From positions 1 to 64,000 of the forward strand of contig NZ_CABVLM010000001.1 of assembly GCF_902498845.1 (NCBI RefSeq): DNA of 64,000 nucleotides, in the 5' to 3' direction. Below the pieces are notes generated by a model that worked only from the letters and a program-made list of their open reading frames with translations, searched no databases and was not told where the DNA came from. Each line of letters starts with the position of its first letter. Within the stretch, counting starts at the first letter, position 1. This document shows, one piece after another, positions 61,185 through 64,000 of this stretch. This stretch comes from Pseudoalteromonas rhizosphaerae (GTDB lineage: Bacteria > Pseudomonadota > Gammaproteobacteria > Enterobacterales > Alteromonadaceae). Position numbers and translations under genes: made by a program.

Positions 61185-61589
61185 ATGCATCAGAGTGTTA
61201 AACAAAAATTTACGACGTACCCTGAAAATATCGCGGTTGTATTACATGAGATCAGAAGTCTGATTTTGCAGGTAGCTGTGCAGGATGGCATCACTGAACT
61301 TGAAGAAACACTCAAGTGGGGAGAGCCGAGTTATATTTCAAAAATAGGCACTACCATTCGTTTTGATCACAAACCAAAATCAGCTGAGCAATTTTGTATT
61401 TACTTTAACTGTAAAACTAAACTTATTGAAACCTTCAAAGAGCTTTATGGTGATACGTTTAGCTATGAAGGTAACCGTGCTTTGGTGTTTAAGCTTAATC
61501 AAACCGTGCCAGTTAAAGAGCTAGCCCATTGTATATCGTTGGCTTTGCGCTATAAAAAAATAAAGCACCTGCCATTGCTAGGTGCTTAA
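61185..61589 (+). CDS. DUF1801-family protein
   Basis: This 134-residue cytosolic protein fits DUF1801/YdhG-like: EETLKWGEPSYISKIGTTIRFDHKP near residue 43, QFCIYFNCKTKLIETFKELYGDTF and a closing ISLALRYKK. The fold resembles SufE-like or YjbR-like small domains; function is unknown. An AAGGAG site precedes the ATG. Its last codons overlap a hairpin that terminates the convergent YcaO gene. Confidence 0.82.
   Translation: MHQSVKQKFTTYPENIAVVLHEIRSLILQVAVQDGITELEETLKWGEPSYISKIGTTIRFDHKPKSAEQFCIYFNCKTKLIETFKELYGDTFSYEGNRALVFKLNQTVPVKELAHCISLALRYKKIKHLPLLGA
61550..61587 (-). terminator. Terminator of the ycaO gene, embedded in the DUF1801 coding end
   Basis: Arms AAGCACCT (61563-61570) and AGGTGCTT (61580-61587) enclose nine bases. 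Read on the minus strand the stem is followed by TATTTTTTTAT, a good T tract, while on the plus strand the flank is AAATTT. A second inverted repeat, CAGCGCGA/TCGCGCTG (61623-61630 / 61655-61662), lies between it and the ycaO stop. Confidence 0.75.
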
Positions 61590-61669
61590 ATTTAAGAAGT
61601 TATTGTCCGGCAGAAAGAGCAACAGCGCGATATAAACTCCCGCCTCCGCAAATCTCGCGCTGACAATAG

Positions 61670-63850
61670 TTATTTGGCTCTTGCAGCGCGAGCACCATGC
61701 AGTTTTTTATAGCTGTCGATCAAACGCTGATGACGATCTAACCCTTCAAGTTGCATATTGGTTGGAGTTAAACCGTAGAACATCACATCACCATTGATAG
61801 AGCCGACGACTGCATCCATTACTTCTTGGCCAAACATGCGGGTGAAGCTGTGAATGTAGTCTTCAATTTCTAAGTCATCATTTAGCGCAACTTCTAAAGT
61901 CGCGTGCATTGCTTGGTAGAATAACCCGCGTTCAACAGTGTTATCGTTAAACTGTAAGAAGGTTTCAACCAGTTCCATGGTCGCTTCTAAATCGCCTAAT
62001 GCTAAATAAATTAGCAGCTTAAGCTCAAGAATAGTTAACTGACCCCACACGGTGTTTTCGTCAAACTCAACGCCAATTAAGGTGATGATATCGATGTAAT
62101 TATCAAGCTGGCTGTCTTCTAAGCGCTCAACTAAGTCGGCAAGTTGGTCTTCATCTAAACTGTGCAGATTTAAAATATCTTCACGGTATTTAAGGGCTTT
62201 ATTGGTGTTATCCCAAATTAAGTCTTCGACAGGGTAAACTTCTGAATAATCAGGCACTAAAATACGGCATGCGATGCCAAGGTCTGAAAATTCAGCAATA
62301 TAAGCTTCTTTACCTAAGGCTTTTAAAATACCAAATAAGCTAGCTGTTTCTTCTTCGTTAGTACCTGAAAAATCCCATTCCACAAAGTCATAATCGTGTT
62401 TAGCACTGAAAAAGCGCCATGAGATCTTACCGGTTGAATCAATAAAGTGTTCAACAAAGTTTTCAGGTTCAGATACTGCCATGCTGTTGAATGTTGGTTT
62501 AGGTACGTCGTTTAAACCTTCAAAGCTGCGACCTTGTAATAGCTCTGTTAAGCTACGTTCAAGGGCGACTTCAAAACTTGGGTGTGCACCAAATGAAGCA
62601 AATACGCCACCGGTTTTCGGGTTCATTAACGTTACGCACATGACAGGGAATTGCCCGCCTAGAGATGCGTCTTTTACAACAACCGGAAAGCCTTGCTCTT
62701 CTAAGCCTTTAATACCGGCAACAATACTAGGATATTTAGCAAGTATAGCTTCTGGTACGTCTGGCAATACCAGTTCTTGCTCGATGATTTGGCGTTTAAC
62801 AGCACGTTCAAAAATCTCAGATAAACATTGTACTTTGGCTTCGGCAAAGTTATTACCCGCACTCATGCCGTTACTTAAAAACAAGTTTTCAATCAAGTTT
62901 GATGGAAAGTATACAGTTTCGCCGTCAGAGTGACGCACATATGGAATCGAGCAAATACCTCGCTCAACATTACCAGAGTTAGTGTCGATAAGGTGCGAGC
63001 CACACAGCTCATCTTCAGGGTTGTAAATGCTCAAGGTATAGTCGTCTAAAATACCTTCTGGTAGTGAGTCATCATCAGTGAGCTGAAACCATTTTTCGTT
63101 CGGGTAATGAACAAATTCGCTGTTGGCAATTTCTTCACCAAGGAACTGGTCATTGTAAAAAAAGTTACAGTTTAAACGTTCAATAAACTCGCCAAGGGCT
63201 GAACATAATGCGCTTTCTTTGCTGGCGCCTTTACCATTGGTAAAACACATCGGTGATGCAGCATCACGAATATGCAATGACCAGACGTTTGGTACAATAT
63301 TACGCCATGATGAAATTTCAATCTTCATGCCTAAGTCAGCCAAAATCGCAGTCATATCAGCAATGGTTTGCTCAAGCGGTAAATCTTTACCTAAAATAAA
63401 GGTGTTTTCGCTGCCTGCTGATTTTGCCATTAACATGGCTTGCGCGTCGTTATCTAAGCTCTCTACGGCATCAATTTTAAATTCAGGTATGGTTTGAATT
63501 ACACGCTTTACGGTACAACGATCAATAGAGCGTAAAATGCCGGTGCGGTCTTTTTCAGAAATACTTTCAGGGAGTTCAACCTGGATTTGGAAGATTTGGT
63601 TATAGCGATCTTCAGGATCAACAATGTTGTTTTGCGCAACACGAATACCGTCAGTCGAGATATCACGGGCATTACAATACACTTTAATAAAGTACGCAGC
63701 ACATAAAGCCGAAGATGCTAAAAAGTAGTCAAACGGACTTGGCGCAGAGCCATCGCCTTTATAACGGATTGGTTGATCCGCAATGACTGAGAAATCGTCA
63801 AACTTAGCTTCTAATCTAAGATTATCGAGAAAATTAACTTTAATTTCCAT
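61670..63850 (-). CDS. ycaO: OsmC domain / YcaO domain fusion protein
   Basis: This 726-residue protein joins an OsmC-like domain (residues 1-130, with peroxidase-type cysteines in SSALCAAYFIKVYC and SIDRCTVKR) to a full E. coli YcaO-like region. The YcaO ATP-binding helices are seen in GKGASKESALCSALGEFIERLNCNFF and NFAEAKVQCLSEIFERAVKRQ. E. coli YcaO assists RimO in beta-methylthiolation of ribosomal protein S12; the fused OsmC part could handle the thiol or persulfide side of this chemistry. The C-terminus has no PxPxP ending of azoline-forming YcaOs. It is transcribed alone, with its promoter in 63851-64000. Confidence 0.9.
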   Translation of the reverse strand: MEIKVNFLDNLRLEAKFDDFSVIADQPIRYKGDGSAPSPFDYFLASSALCAAYFIKVYCNARDISTDGIRVAQNNIVDPEDRYNQIFQIQVELPESISEKDRTGILRSIDRCTVKRVIQTIPEFKIDAVESLDNDAQAMLMAKSAGSENTFILGKDLPLEQTIADMTAILADLGMKIEISSWRNIVPNVWSLHIRDAASPMCFTNGKGASKESALCSALGEFIERLNCNFFYNDQFLGEEIANSEFVHYPNEKWFQLTDDDSLPEGILDDYTLSIYNPEDELCGSHLIDTNSGNVERGICSIPYVRHSDGETVYFPSNLIENLFLSNGMSAGNNFAEAKVQCLSEIFERAVKRQIIEQELVLPDVPEAILAKYPSIVAGIKGLEEQGFPVVVKDASLGGQFPVMCVTLMNPKTGGVFASFGAHPSFEVALERSLTELLQGRSFEGLNDVPKPTFNSMAVSEPENFVEHFIDSTGKISWRFFSAKHDYDFVEWDFSGTNEEETASLFGILKALGKEAYIAEFSDLGIACRILVPDYSEVYPVEDLIWDNTNKALKYREDILNLHSLDEDQLADLVERLEDSQLDNYIDIITLIGVEFDENTVWGQLTILELKLLIYLALGDLEATMELVETFLQFNDNTVERGLFYQAMHATLEVALNDDLEIEDYIHSFTRMFGQEVMDAVVGSINGDVMFYGLTPTNMQLEGLDRHQRLIDSYKKLHGARAARAK

Positions 63851-64000
63851 TGAGTTGGTCCACCTTCGTGCGCACTAATAAGTAAGGCCAATAGGTGTTT
63901 GCGCCAGACTTTGTCAGTGTATTTTCATTTAGCTGCAATTATCCGCTTTTTAAGGGAGCACATACAAGTAATAGTCGAGGTTAATTAAAATAAATGCTAT

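Noticed and set aside
1-64000. CRISPR arrays, rRNA or tRNA genes, prophage, known anti-phage systems
   Set aside because: No short regularly spaced repeats, no rRNA-like or tRNA-like stretches, and no phage structural or defence-type genes were recognised on either strand.

Overview
The window is a chromosomal segment of a marine gammaproteobacterium. It is most likely a Pseudoalteromonas or close Alteromonadales relative. The DNA is moderately AT-rich, there are three large TonB-dependent receptors (two of the Oar-like type), and it carries an OsmC-YcaO fusion, a phosphatase/diacylglycerol-kinase fusion, a VF530 protein, a rhombosortase-type C-terminus and E. coli-like Cdd, Udp, Ppc and PaeA. 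This placement comes from gene content only. I see no rRNA, tRNA, CRISPR or prophage.

Layout. 1-508: end of a decayed ISAs1-type insertion sequence. 600-2620: FrnE/DsbA-like oxidoreductase and an M24 peptidase. 3111-5206: REP-associated tyrosine transposase next to an 81-bp tandem duplication and a long hairpin, then a secreted protein with fascin-like repeats. 5393-7116: coupled DCC thiol-oxidoreductase and SDR genes plus a flavin reductase-like gene. 7337-12438: ppc, a STAS-like protein, and cdd/udp (pyrimidine nucleoside salvage) overlapping tail to tail. 12868-16227: arginase-family enzyme, a solute-binding-like protein and PaeA.

16254-24006 is the most coherent accessory region. It holds an isoaspartyl dipeptidase, a YfcC-type carrier, a TonB receptor and a divergent secreted S51 (cyanophycinase-like) peptidase. 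Together they look like a pathway for taking up and breaking down cyanophycin or other beta-aspartyl polymers, with the nearby arginase able to act on released arginine. The dipeptidase has an altered metal-binding motif.

24372-30877 is an RND efflux operon (AcrA/AcrB/OprM type) with a perfect palindromic operator in front and a TetR regulator behind. 30969-37446 holds a GNAT acetyltransferase and an ECF sigma/anti-sigma module. The sigma gene and a neighbouring four-gene secreted/membrane operon (DUF4331, Ig-like lipoprotein, TPR, HupE/UreJ) share the same promoter-like sequence with identical spacing, so the operon is probably the regulon of this sigma factor. Its job is unknown, which makes it the best candidate here for an undescribed system.

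37754-44253: ilvE, the phosphatase/lipid-kinase fusion, three small genes, then hmgA-maiA (tyrosine/homogentisate catabolism) divergent from a MarR regulator. 44317-55511: two Oar-like TonB receptors, a secreted S1/P1 nuclease directly upstream of one of them, a PhnD-like protein with an unknown membrane partner, and a 5'-nucleotidase lipoprotein; these suggest scavenging of extracellular nucleic acids. 55589-63850: DUF3820, a cyclophilin with a sorting tail, MAPEG, an M16 peptidase, DUF1287, DUF1801 and OsmC-YcaO.
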